From contig NZ_FQXY01000010.1 in NCBI RefSeq assembly GCF_900130125.1, forward strand, positions 992,001-1,056,000: a DNA stretch of 64,000 nucleotides, in the 5' to 3' direction. Positions 34,447 through 43,794 of the stretch are shown piece by piece. Within the stretch, counting starts at the first letter, position 1. The number at the start of each line of letters is the position of its first letter. Below the pieces are notes generated by a model, which searched no databases, had not been told where the DNA came from, and saw only the letters and a program-made list of their open reading frames with translations. The DNA comes from Bacteroides congonensis (GTDB lineage: Bacteria > Bacteroidota > Bacteroidia > Bacteroidales > Bacteroidaceae). Position numbers and translations under genes: made by a program.

Positions 34447-35694
34447 ATGAATAAACTTAAAAGAGAATACCAATTCTTCAGACAGCAGACACCTAATGTG
34501 CGTGTACTGTTGATGACTAACCTGCTCTACGCGTTCGTGCTTCCTGTGGTAGAGATATTTGTGGGCGCTTATGTGATGCGTCACACGAGCGAACCAGTTT
34601 CCGTAGCTTTCTATCAGCTTTTCATGTATATCGGTATCATGGCAACTTCGTTTGTCAACGGCTTCCTGTTGCGGCATGTCAGCGTGAAAGTACTGTATGC
34701 GGGTGGAATATTAGTGAGCGGATTGTCAATGTTTGCCATGATGCTGGTAAAGTCGTTGGGCTTTGTAGAATTGGGCATAGCAGGTTTTGTACTCGGGGCT
34801 GCATCGGGCTTCTTTTGGACTAACCGTTATCTATTGACTCTCAACAATACGACCGATGACAGCCGGAACTATTTCTTCGGACTGGAATCTTTCTTTTTCT
34901 CCATCACTTCGATAACTGTTCCCTTGCTGATTGGTGCATTTATCAGCCAGATAGACGGCAAGGAAATCATGGGATGCCTGATTGATATTAATGGAGCCTA
35001 TCGTTTGGTGACAGTAGGGGTCATAGTCGTGACTCTGTTTGCCGTAGCTGTTTTGTGGCGCGGCAAGTTTGCCAATCCGGTGCAGAAGAATTTTCTGTAT
35101 TTCCGGTTCTGTACACTTTGGAAGAAAATGCTGTTGCTGGCTTCCCTGAAAGGAATGGTACAGGGATTTTTGGTGACTGCTCCTGCTATCCTGGTTTTAA
35201 AATTGGTAGGCGATGAAGGAGTATTGGGGCTGATACAGGGAATCAGTGGCACACTGACGGCTATCCTGGTCTATGTACTGGGGCGCATTGCCAGACCCGA
35301 AGACCGCCCGAAGATATTTATAGCCGGGTTACTCGTCTTTTTTATCGGTACTCTGTTCAATGGAATCTTGTTTTCAGCCACCGGAGTGATTATCTTTGTC
35401 CTCTGTAAGGTAATCTTTCAGCCCTTGTTCGATTTGCCTTATTATCCTATTATGATGCAGACCATCGACGCAGTAGTTAAAATCGAGAAAAGAAATGAAT
35501 ACACCTATATTTTAAGTCACGAATTCGGATTGTTCCTGGGACGTGCTTTCGGACTCATCCTTTTTATGGTGCTTGCTTTTGCCATATCACAGGATTTTGC
35601 CTTGAAATATGCGCTGATATTGGTAGGAGCTTTGCAATTGATAGCCTACCCATTGGCTCAGAACATCATTAAACAGAATCAAACGGTTCACTAA
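34447..35694 (+). CDS. MFS transporter linked to GH130
   Basis: Inner-membrane major facilitator of 415 residues with about twelve hydrophobic segments. It lacks the AraJ signatures of the exporter at 9.6 kb; the N-terminal region is VRVLLMTNLLYAFVLPVVEIFVGAYV and helix 4-5 has GAASGFFWTNRYLL. Its position between two GH130 genes, 19 bases after the first, suggests it imports the mannobiose-like or other small mannoside product. The order GH130 - MFS is common in Bacteroides mannoside loci. Substrate is inferred from context only. Confidence 0.85.
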   Translation: MNKLKREYQFFRQQTPNVRVLLMTNLLYAFVLPVVEIFVGAYVMRHTSEPVSVAFYQLFMYIGIMATSFVNGFLLRHVSVKVLYAGGILVSGLSMFAMMLVKSLGFVELGIAGFVLGAASGFFWTNRYLLTLNNTTDDSRNYFFGLESFFFSITSITVPLLIGAFISQIDGKEIMGCLIDINGAYRLVTVGVIVVTLFAVAVLWRGKFANPVQKNFLYFRFCTLWKKMLLLASLKGMVQGFLVTAPAILVLKLVGDEGVLGLIQGISGTLTAILVYVLGRIARPEDRPKIFIAGLLVFFIGTLFNGILFSATGVIIFVLCKVIFQPLFDLPYYPIMMQTIDAVVKIEKRNEYTYILSHEFGLFLGRAFGLILFMVLAFAISQDFALKYALILVGALQLIAYPLAQNIIKQNQTVH

Positions 35695-35739
35695 TATTCC
35701 AAAATCATTAAGTCGCCATTGCAAACGGATGAATTCTTA

Positions 35740-35810
35740 TGTTGTACAGCACCTATATACCCTTTTGAGAATATAGTACACTCTATTGTTGCGGGGCTGC
35801 GATAGTTTTG
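35740..35810 (+). promoter_or_regulatory. HTCS-type operator and promoter, copy 2
   Basis: Second copy of the 45-base element (35740-35784; 42 of 45 bases identical to copy 1). It again ends 18 bases before a perfect -7 box, here TAGTTTTG at 35803-35810. It drives the operon from the GH130 lipoprotein through SusCD. Identical spacing to the -7 box at both copies strongly supports a regulator site. Confidence 0.8.
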
Positions 35811-35860
35811 CTGACAGAAAAACGATGAACGACTGATTTGAAAAATTAAAAAAACGACGT

Positions 35861-37021
35861 ATGATAACACTAAGATCTGTAATCTATTTATTCGGTATGA
35901 TGACACTGGCTGGATGCTCCGGTCAAAAACAGGCATCCGTAACTGTCGAAGAACAGAGCGGACAATGGGCACTCGGCCCTTTTGTTCGTCCGGAAGGGGT
36001 AAATCCGGTGATTTCCCCGCAACCGACAACTTTTCAATGTCCGATGCGCAAGCAAACGGTAAGATGGGAAGAGAGTGATACGTTCAATCCGGCGGCAACT
36101 GTCAAAGACGGGAAGATTGTGGTACTCTACCGCGCGGAAGACAATTCGGCTCAGGGGATAGGAAAGAGAACATCCCGTATTGGCTATGCGGAAAGTACGG
36201 ACGGAGTGATGATGAGCCGGTCGGACGCGCCGATATTATTTCCTTCCGAAGACGGTTTTAAGGAAATAGAATGGGAAGGCGGTTGCGAAGACCCGCGTGT
36301 GGCAATGACGGAAGACGGACTGTACGTTATGCTTTATACTGCCTGGAACCGCAACCTTCCCCGCCTGGCGGTGGCTACTTCCAGGGACTTGAAAAACTGG
36401 ACAAAACACGGACTCGCTTTTGCGAAAGCATACAACGGGCGTTTTGCCAATATAGCAAGCAAATCGGCTTCTCTTGTCACCGGAGTGAAAGATGGCAGAC
36501 TGGTCATAGAGAAAGTGGATGGCAAATACTTTATGTACTGGGGAGAGAATGCGGTATGTGCCGCAACTTCCGACAACCTGACCGACTGGACTCCGGTACT
36601 GAACGAAAACAACGAACTAAGGGAAATAGCCAAACCCCGCAGTGGGTATTTCGACAGCCGCTTGACGGAATGCGGGCCACCTGCAATAAAGACGGCAAAC
36701 GGTATCGTATTGCTATACAATGGCAAGAACGGATATAAGGAAGAAAGAGATCCTGCGTATCCGGCAGGCGCTTATTGTGCGGGGCAGTTTCTGTTCGACA
36801 CCAATGACCCTTATAAGGTGCTCGACCGATTGGACAAACCTTTCTTTGTGCCCGAAGCCGCTTTCGAAAAAAGCGGTCAGTACAAGGACGGAACGGTATT
36901 TATCGAGGGACTGGCTTACTTTAAAAACAAATTATATCTCTACTATGGCTGTGCCGATTCGCAGGTTGCAGTAGCGATATGTGATAGCGATATAGATTCG
37001 AAACTTAAAACACATAACTAA
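35861..37021 (+). CDS. GH130 lipoprotein, secreted beta-mannosidase-like
   Basis: Second GH130 enzyme, 386 residues, but exported as a lipoprotein (lipobox TLAGC with Cys19, then SGQK). The propeller shows FNPAATVKDGKIVVLYRAED and the likely general acid Asp144 in GGCEDPRVA; C-terminal blades contain LYYGCADSQVAVA. Since phosphate-dependent cleavage outside the cytoplasm would be wasteful, a hydrolase of the beta-1,2-mannosidase kind is more likely than a phosphorylase (inference). It is the first gene after operator copy 2 and is followed by SusC after 8 bases. Confidence 0.86.
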   Translation: MITLRSVIYLFGMMTLAGCSGQKQASVTVEEQSGQWALGPFVRPEGVNPVISPQPTTFQCPMRKQTVRWEESDTFNPAATVKDGKIVVLYRAEDNSAQGIGKRTSRIGYAESTDGVMMSRSDAPILFPSEDGFKEIEWEGGCEDPRVAMTEDGLYVMLYTAWNRNLPRLAVATSRDLKNWTKHGLAFAKAYNGRFANIASKSASLVTGVKDGRLVIEKVDGKYFMYWGENAVCAATSDNLTDWTPVLNENNELREIAKPRSGYFDSRLTECGPPAIKTANGIVLLYNGKNGYKEERDPAYPAGAYCAGQFLFDTNDPYKVLDRLDKPFFVPEAAFEKSGQYKDGTVFIEGLAYFKNKLYLYYGCADSQVAVAICDSDIDSKLKTHN

Positions 37022-37029
37022 TTTAATCT

Positions 37030-40000
37030 ATGAAACATGCTTGTAAAATGAACACGGTTGTCTTAAAGTCGTTCAACGACCGGCTGAAGATAGCTACTGT
37101 TTCAGCTTTAATGGCAGGGACTTTCCTGTGCGTGCCGTTTACGGTATATGCGGAAGGTCCTTCGATATCAGGTATTGAACAGACAGTCCGGAATATCACG
37201 GTGAAAGGTGTGGTTGTTGATGCTGGCGGAGAACCGGTTATCGGAGCTTCGGTACAACTGAAAGGTGCTGCCGGTGTGGGGACGATTACCGATGTGGATG
37301 GTAAGTTTACCTTGTCGGTTCCCGCTAACGGAGTATTACAGATTTCCTACATCGGATATAAAACAACAGAAGTAAAGGTGAACGGACAGTCCGGACTGAA
37401 AGTGACCTTGCAGGAAGATACGGAAACATTGGACGAAGTAGTGGTGGTAGGTTACGGTATTCAGAAGAAAGCTTCCGTAACCGGTTCGGTGGCCGCCATT
37501 TCTTCGGATAAGCTGATGGAAGTAAAAGCTCCCAGTGTGACGAATATGCTTGCCGGACGTTTGCCGGGCTTGCGTGCCGTACAGCGTAGCGGTAGCCCCG
37601 GTGATGACGGAGCTTCCGTTGATATCCGCGGATATGGAAGTATGCTGGTGATTGTAGACGGTATCGAACGCGACTATACGCAGCTCGACCCGAATGACAT
37701 CGAATCCATTTCTATCCTGAAAGATGCTGCCGCAGCCGTCTACGGTTTCAAAGGTTCAAACGGCGTTCTGCTGGTCACTACCAAGAAAGGGACGGAACAG
37801 AAGGTAAAGATAGAATATAACGGCTATGTGGGTTTCCAGAAAGTGACCCGTTATCCGGAAATGATGAATGCCTATGAGTATGCTTCGCTCTATAATGAAG
37901 CGATTCATAATGCCAACCCGTGGCGTGGAGCTTCCGCTTATTCGCAGGAACAACTGGAAGCCTACCGGAACGGTACGGCAGGTACAGACTGGTGGAATGA
38001 AACGATGCGCAGCACGGCTCCACAAACTTCACATAACTTGAGTTTGACAGGCGGTACGGAGAAAGTGAAATATTATATGTCCATCGGATACATGGATCAG
38101 GGTGGTATCATCCGTTCGGGCGACTGGAATTACCAACGCTACAATGTCCGTTCCAACCTAAGCGTGGAAGTGGCCAAAGGACTGAATGTAGAACTGCGTT
38201 TGAGCGGTCGCTTTGATAACCGCAAGAAACCTTACAATGGCGATAACTTGTTCCGCTCGGCACAAATGGCCATCCCGACTTATTCCATGTATGCCAATGA
38301 TAACCCGGATTATTGGGGAGCCGTAGGAGATATGGCGAACCCCGTGCATGTTTCCGATTCGGACGACAGTGGTTACGAAGACCGCCTGCGTCGTGAATTT
38401 AACAGCTCATTGGCTGTCACCTGGCAACTTCCTTGGGTAAAAGGACTGATGGCGAAAGCATTGGTTGCCTACGATTATACAAACAAGGAATGGAAAACGT
38501 GGCGGAAAGACCTCTCGGAATATACATATGATTATGCCAATGAGGAGTATATAGAGAAAGTGATTAACACCGCACATTTGGAATCGAAACTGGAGAACTA
38601 TGACAAGCCGACCTATCAGTTCTCTATGAACTATAACAATACATTCGCCGGGAAACATAACATCGGCGCTATGCTGGTGTGGGAAATGTATAATGATAAA
38701 AAGAACTGGGTGACCGGAATACGCGATTTTGCCATCGGGTTGATTCCCGACCTGGATTATGGGGATAAGACGAATCAGGAAGCTTCCGGTAAGACACAGG
38801 AAACGGCTCATGCCGGACTGGTGGGACGTTTGAACTACGATTTTTCTAACCGCTATCTGGTGGAATTCAACTTCCGCTATGACGGAACTTATAAATTCCG
38901 CGCGGGCAATCGTTGGGGATTCTTCCCGGGTGTCTCTTTGGGATGGCGTGTTTCAGAGGAAGCCTTTTTCAAAAAGCTGTTACCCGATATGGATAACCTG
39001 AAAATCCGTGCTTCATACGCCAAAGTGGGCGATGAGGGAGATTTCGATGCTTTCCAATATTTGGATGGATATACGGCTCACGGAAGCTATATCATGGGTA
39101 GCAACGGAGTCACTTCCGGCATGACTACGGTAGGTATGGCAAACCCGTGGCTGACTTGGTATGAATCGAAAATTATGAATATCGGCTTTGAAGCGTCTTA
39201 TCATAGAGGACTGATTTCCGTAGAATTCGACTGGTTCCGTAGAAACCGTTCCGGTTTGCCTGCTACCCGTGTAGGCTCACTGCCTACTATTTTCGGAGAA
39301 TCAATGCCGCAGGAAAATCTGAACTCTGACATCAATACCGGATTCGAGATTGTAGTGGGACATAAGAACCGGATTGGCAATTTCAATTACAATGTGTCGG
39401 CCAACTTCTCCACTACCCGAATTAAGTATGATTATGTAGAGAGGGCGGCTTCCACCAATATGTATGACAATTGGCGTAATAATACGAACGGACGTTACAA
39501 AGATATCCGTTGGGGAAAGAAAGTAATCGGGCAGTTTACCTCTTTTGAAGAGATTCTGAACTCACCGGTTCAGGATAAGGACGGTAACCGTTCGCTGATG
39601 CCGGGTGATTTGAAGTTCGAAGACTACAATGGTGACGGTATTATTGATGATAACGACACGCAACCGCTCGGACATGGTGCTACACCCCGTATGTACTACG
39701 GCTTGAATATGTCCGGAGAATATAAAGGATTCGACCTGACTGTCTTCTTTCAGGGAGCTGCGGGACATGATATTTATGTCAGCGGGGATATTCTCGACCC
39801 GTTTATCCAGCAAGGTTTGGGTAATGGACTGGCTATCATGACCGACCGTTGGCATCGGGAAGATCCGACCGACCCTTATAGTAAATGGATTCCGGGCTAT
39901 ATGCCTGCCGCACGTGTGGCAGGTGTTGCCGATAACCGTTCCGGCAACTCATGGTCATTGCACAACGCAAGTTACCTGCGTCTGAAAACTTTGGAACTGG

Positions 40001-40197
40001 GATATACACTGCCTAAAGTCTTGACAAAAAAGGCTGCTATCGACAGGGTACGTTTTTATATCAACTGTAACAATCTGCTGACCTTCACCAAGCGTGACGG
40101 GCTGATGAAAAATGTCGATCCGGAGAGTAACTCCAGTGGTGTACGCTACTATCCGCAGATGAAGACGTATAACTTTGGCGTAAATGTAACTTTCTAA
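37030..40197 (+). CDS. SusC-like TonB-dependent transporter (GH130/EEP PUL)
   Basis: Outer-membrane TonB-dependent transporter of 1055 residues. The signal region is long (MKHACKMNTVVLKSFN to the AEGPSI junction). The carboxypeptidase-regulatory-like domain (VKGVVVDAGGEPVIGASVQL), plug (DEVVVVGYGIQKKASVTGSV), IYGSRG-equivalent VYGFKGSNGVLLVTTKKG and the barrel ending NFGVNVTF are all present. It lies 8 bases after the GH130 lipoprotein and 14 before SusD. Confidence 0.95.
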   Translation: MKHACKMNTVVLKSFNDRLKIATVSALMAGTFLCVPFTVYAEGPSISGIEQTVRNITVKGVVVDAGGEPVIGASVQLKGAAGVGTITDVDGKFTLSVPANGVLQISYIGYKTTEVKVNGQSGLKVTLQEDTETLDEVVVVGYGIQKKASVTGSVAAISSDKLMEVKAPSVTNMLAGRLPGLRAVQRSGSPGDDGASVDIRGYGSMLVIVDGIERDYTQLDPNDIESISILKDAAAAVYGFKGSNGVLLVTTKKGTEQKVKIEYNGYVGFQKVTRYPEMMNAYEYASLYNEAIHNANPWRGASAYSQEQLEAYRNGTAGTDWWNETMRSTAPQTSHNLSLTGGTEKVKYYMSIGYMDQGGIIRSGDWNYQRYNVRSNLSVEVAKGLNVELRLSGRFDNRKKPYNGDNLFRSAQMAIPTYSMYANDNPDYWGAVGDMANPVHVSDSDDSGYEDRLRREFNSSLAVTWQLPWVKGLMAKALVAYDYTNKEWKTWRKDLSEYTYDYANEEYIEKVINTAHLESKLENYDKPTYQFSMNYNNTFAGKHNIGAMLVWEMYNDKKNWVTGIRDFAIGLIPDLDYGDKTNQEASGKTQETAHAGLVGRLNYDFSNRYLVEFNFRYDGTYKFRAGNRWGFFPGVSLGWRVSEEAFFKKLLPDMDNLKIRASYAKVGDEGDFDAFQYLDGYTAHGSYIMGSNGVTSGMTTVGMANPWLTWYESKIMNIGFEASYHRGLISVEFDWFRRNRSGLPATRVGSLPTIFGESMPQENLNSDINTGFEIVVGHKNRIGNFNYNVSANFSTTRIKYDYVERAASTNMYDNWRNNTNGRYKDIRWGKKVIGQFTSFEEILNSPVQDKDGNRSLMPGDLKFEDYNGDGIIDDNDTQPLGHGATPRMYYGLNMSGEYKGFDLTVFFQGAAGHDIYVSGDILDPFIQQGLGNGLAIMTDRWHREDPTDPYSKWIPGYMPAARVAGVADNRSGNSWSLHNASYLRLKTLELGYTLPKVLTKKAAIDRVRFYINCNNLLTFTKRDGLMKNVDPESNSSGVRYYPQMKTYNFGVNVTF

Positions 40198-40211
40198 AAC
40201 CTGTAAAGACA

Positions 40212-42152
40212 ATGAATAGAAATTATCTGAAATATATATTGATAGGCGGAGCGTCCATCTTCCTGTGGACGGGATGCGACGATTATCTGAACCGTGAGAG
40301 TACCAGCGGTGTCAACACACCGGATCTGATTTGGCAAAATCCGAAGGCAATCACAGCCGTATTAGCGGATATGTATGACTCGGGATTGAAACTGGATGAA
40401 TACGATGATTGGTATGGAAGTAAGAAAGCGAATCTGGCGAATCAGACCAGTCTTTCGGATGAGGCTACCGCCAGTTATCAGAAAGAAAGTGCGTTCGATA
40501 AGTCGAATTCTACCTATTCTTATGGCGACTATGTATTCAACGACGACATGGTGACCCGCTACAAGCAAATCCGTATTGTGAATAACTTCCTGCTGAATAT
40601 TGGGAAAACTTCCGTATTGAGTGAGGATGAGAAAGAAGAACTCGGTGCAGAAGCCCGTTTTATCCGTGCTATGCAGTACTTCGGACTGGTGAAACGTTAT
40701 GGGGGCGTTCCTTTGCAGACTGTTCCGCAAGAATATACCGCAGGAAATACGGAAGCTCTTTACCAGGCTCGTGATACGGAAGCCGCGACCTATGATTTCA
40801 TAATCAATGAATGTAAAGCTATTTATGAATCATTGCCGGAAGTACGCAGCAGTGATGCCAAATACCGCGCAAATCGTGGAACGGTGCTTGCCTTGTGGTC
40901 ACGTGCCGCACTGTATGCCGGTACTATCGCCAAGTATTCCAAAACGCTGACTCTGACAGGCGAAGCTGTTTCCAAAGGATATGTGTATATTCCCGAGACA
41001 GAAGCGGAACGTTACTTTGACGAATGTTATACTGCTTCATCGAAGATTCTGGATGAAATGGTTCCCCGTGTGTATAGCTTGTATAAATCGACCGGTACGG
41101 AACCGGAAGAGTTGGCACAGAACTTTTACAATCTCTTCTCCAAAGCAGTGAATGGGGATAACGGTGAATATATATTCCAGAAACAGTATAATGTAGCTGC
41201 CGGTAAGGGGCATATGTGGGATAAACTGAATGTTCCTTTCTCTTATCGTGGTGATGGCTGGGGATGCGGTATGTCTCCGGTGTTGGAAATGGTCGAAGAG
41301 TTTGAATATATTGATGGTACGGAAGGGAAACTGAAGATGAAAGACAGCGGTGGAAAAGCTATCAGCTATGATAGCCCGTATGACATCTTTAGGAATAAAG
41401 ACCCTCGCTTATTAGGTTCGGTTTACCTGCCCGGTGCTGATTATAAAGGATACGGTGGCGGTAAAATCGAATGGATGCGCGGTGTCATCAACGGACAGGA
41501 TGGTATAGGAACCAAGTATGAAGCTTCCGCCCAGCCGGACAAGGAGAACAAGGTCGTAATAGACGGGCAGACTTATAATACTTCGGGAAAAGACGGTGGC
41601 TCGTTAAGTGTAGGCGATGCCAGCAAGACGGGTTTCTATCAGCGTAAATTCCTGGATGAAAGCCTGACGGACTATACGGATATCGATGCAAAACGTTCCT
41701 CTACTCCCTGGGTGGTTTTCCGTCTGGCAGAAATCTATCTGAACCGCGCAGAGGCTTGCATGGAATTGAATCAGCACCTGGATGTGGCATTGAAAGATAT
41801 CAATGAGATTCGCGGCAGGGCAGGCATCAAACTATTGACTGCCGGCAACCTGACACTGGACAAAGTGCGTCATGAACGGAAAGTGGAACTTGCTTTTGAA
41901 AAGCATCGTTATTGGGATTTGAAACGTTGGCGCCTGGCTCATCTCGATGTCAGCAAAGGCGGCCTGACCAATTTCCGCGGTACGGCTCTCTGTCCGTATT
42001 ACAATATCAAGAGCGGCAAATACACTTTTGAAACCGGTGTGCCCGAAAAGAGAAAGCGTCTTTTCCTTGAAAAGAACTACTATACGGTGTTCCGTGCCGA
42101 GGACTTGAGTACGAATCCGTTGATGGTACAGAATCCGGGTTACGGTAATTGA
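40212..42152 (+). CDS. SusD-like lipoprotein (GH130/EEP PUL)
   Basis: SusD partner of the preceding SusC. The 646-residue product is longer than the usual 500-570, with extra loops between about residues 330 and 480. Lipobox is FLWTGC followed by DDYLN. Family features: TPR segment GAEARFIRAMQYFGLVKRYGG, and C-terminal VRHERKVELAFEKHRYWDLKRWR. It probably binds the PUL's target glycan. Confidence 0.94.
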   Translation: MNRNYLKYILIGGASIFLWTGCDDYLNRESTSGVNTPDLIWQNPKAITAVLADMYDSGLKLDEYDDWYGSKKANLANQTSLSDEATASYQKESAFDKSNSTYSYGDYVFNDDMVTRYKQIRIVNNFLLNIGKTSVLSEDEKEELGAEARFIRAMQYFGLVKRYGGVPLQTVPQEYTAGNTEALYQARDTEAATYDFIINECKAIYESLPEVRSSDAKYRANRGTVLALWSRAALYAGTIAKYSKTLTLTGEAVSKGYVYIPETEAERYFDECYTASSKILDEMVPRVYSLYKSTGTEPEELAQNFYNLFSKAVNGDNGEYIFQKQYNVAAGKGHMWDKLNVPFSYRGDGWGCGMSPVLEMVEEFEYIDGTEGKLKMKDSGGKAISYDSPYDIFRNKDPRLLGSVYLPGADYKGYGGGKIEWMRGVINGQDGIGTKYEASAQPDKENKVVIDGQTYNTSGKDGGSLSVGDASKTGFYQRKFLDESLTDYTDIDAKRSSTPWVVFRLAEIYLNRAEACMELNQHLDVALKDINEIRGRAGIKLLTAGNLTLDKVRHERKVELAFEKHRYWDLKRWRLAHLDVSKGGLTNFRGTALCPYYNIKSGKYTFETGVPEKRKRLFLEKNYYTVFRAEDLSTNPLMVQNPGYGN

Positions 42153-42185
42153 TACGTCCAATTGTAAGTTTAAAGAAGAAACAAT

Positions 42186-42914
42186 ATGAATAAAATAATA
42201 AACATAGGATTGACTGCATTATTCGCCTGTTTCGTGGCGGCATGCGAAAATGACATCGATAATTATGATGCACCGAATGGTGGCGTGTATGGCACTATCT
42301 ATGATAAGGAAACGAATGAACCGGTTCCTATGCCTGTGCCGGGAAGTAGCGGTGTGATGATGAGTTTGTACGAGCAGAATACGGGGGCTACCGCCTCTGT
42401 CGATTTCCGTGCCCGCCAGGATGGAACGTTTGAGCATACGAAGGTGTTCAATGGCAACTATCGTATTCAGGCAAAGGATGGCCCTTTTGTCGGGGTATGT
42501 GAAGAGTATGTCACCGTGAACGGACAAACGCAGGTTGATTTGTACACAATCCCGTTCTCGCGTATCAGTCTTGATGTGGCTGTATCGGCAGATAATAAGC
42601 TGACACTGACCTATGACGCGAAAACATCGAACGAGACATTGAAACTGACGGATGTCTCCGTTATATGGAATTATGCTCCGGGAGTGGACATGAACAATGC
42701 AAACCATGCCACCCTCTCTTCACTCGGAACAAAATCGAATGGGACACACATCATCGACCTGATGAGTGATACCGAATTTATAGAGAATCACTATAAGATT
42801 GTCTCTAACAAGAACAGGGTATATGTGCGTGTTGCGGCTACGGTGACAGCGGAAAGCAAACCGTACGTGAACTATAGCCGGGTAGTGGAAGTAACTGTGA
42901 ATGATATCAGATAA
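42186..42914 (+). CDS. DUF3823-type lipoprotein
   Basis: Lipoprotein of 242 residues (FVAAC, then ENDIDNY). It begins GGVYGTIYDKETNEPVPM, a carboxypeptidase-regulatory-like beta fold, followed by a second beta domain. Members of DUF3823 are regularly placed just after SusD in mannan and N-glycan PULs of Bacteroides. A role as surface glycan-binding protein is likely; no binding residues can be named. Confidence 0.75.
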   Translation: MNKIINIGLTALFACFVAACENDIDNYDAPNGGVYGTIYDKETNEPVPMPVPGSSGVMMSLYEQNTGATASVDFRARQDGTFEHTKVFNGNYRIQAKDGPFVGVCEEYVTVNGQTQVDLYTIPFSRISLDVAVSADNKLTLTYDAKTSNETLKLTDVSVIWNYAPGVDMNNANHATLSSLGTKSNGTHIIDLMSDTEFIENHYKIVSNKNRVYVRVAATVTAESKPYVNYSRVVEVTVNDIR

Positions 42915-42940
42915 GATAAACGATAAAAAAGAAGGTAACA

Positions 42941-43774
42941 ATGAAACATAAATTCTATGTATTACTCGTACTGTTGATTAGCGGCTTGTTCGCCGGTTGC
43001 AGTTCGGACGATGACGGTATAACCCCGCCCGATGAGAAGGACGGAGTATTGGTAAAAGTCATGTCTTACAATATATACAGCGGGCAGAAAATTTATTCCG
43101 GGAAAAAAGGAATGGAGACAATTGCTCAGGTGATTAAAAAGATAAATCCGGATTTGGCGGGCTTACAGGAGTTTGAAACGAAGACCAACAAGGTGGAGAA
43201 AGCGGATATTATTGCCCTGATGAAAGAAGTGACGGGAATGCCTTATGCTTTCTTCGTCAAAACCCGTGATGTGGACGGTGGCGAATACGGTAACCTGATT
43301 CTTTCGAAATATCCGATAAGTGACGGGGTGAACTATGATTTGCCGAGAATAGAGACGGTGGAAGATGTCTACCCGCGTTCTATGGGCGTAGTGAAAACAG
43401 AAAAAGAAGGGAAAAGTTTCTACTTCGGAGTGACTCATCTGTCTCATGTAGGTAATGAAACCAATCGTATCAACCAGACTACAACCATTATCGAGAAGAC
43501 AAAAGGCTTGGACAAGCCGATGATATTGACTGGTGATTTCAATGCCTTGGCTGACTCCGGCCCGATGAAGATATTATATGAACGTTTTGAAATCGGTTGC
43601 CTGAACGGGAACTACGGGCTGACAACGGGAACGCCTGTTCCGGTAAAAGCGATTGACTTCGTATTATACACTCCGGATGAAGGAATGACTCCGAAGGCCT
43701 ATGATGTATATTATGATGCTTATGTGGAATCAGACCATTTCCCGGTGGTAGCTACGTTCAGTATAAACGATTAA
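42941..43774 (+). CDS. EEP-family lipoprotein phosphodiesterase
   Basis: Surface or periplasmic lipoprotein (lipobox GLFAGC, then SSDDD) of 277 residues with the EEP fold. Active-site motifs: VMSYNIYSGQ, LAGLQEFE, MILTGDFNAL and ESDHFPVVA. The usual Asp-His pair before the last strand reads AIDFVLY, so the His is replaced by Phe. It is closely related to the EEP gene at 45236 and more distant from the one at 28353. It sits between the DUF3823 gene and the IPT/NHL gene with short gaps, so it belongs to the operon. Phosphodiesterase activity on a phosphorylated glycan or glycolipid is inferred. Confidence 0.85.
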   Translation: MKHKFYVLLVLLISGLFAGCSSDDDGITPPDEKDGVLVKVMSYNIYSGQKIYSGKKGMETIAQVIKKINPDLAGLQEFETKTNKVEKADIIALMKEVTGMPYAFFVKTRDVDGGEYGNLILSKYPISDGVNYDLPRIETVEDVYPRSMGVVKTEKEGKSFYFGVTHLSHVGNETNRINQTTTIIEKTKGLDKPMILTGDFNALADSGPMKILYERFEIGCLNGNYGLTTGTPVPVKAIDFVLYTPDEGMTPKAYDVYYDAYVESDHFPVVATFSIND

Positions 43775-43794
43775 CCTAAAAAAAAGACAGAAAC

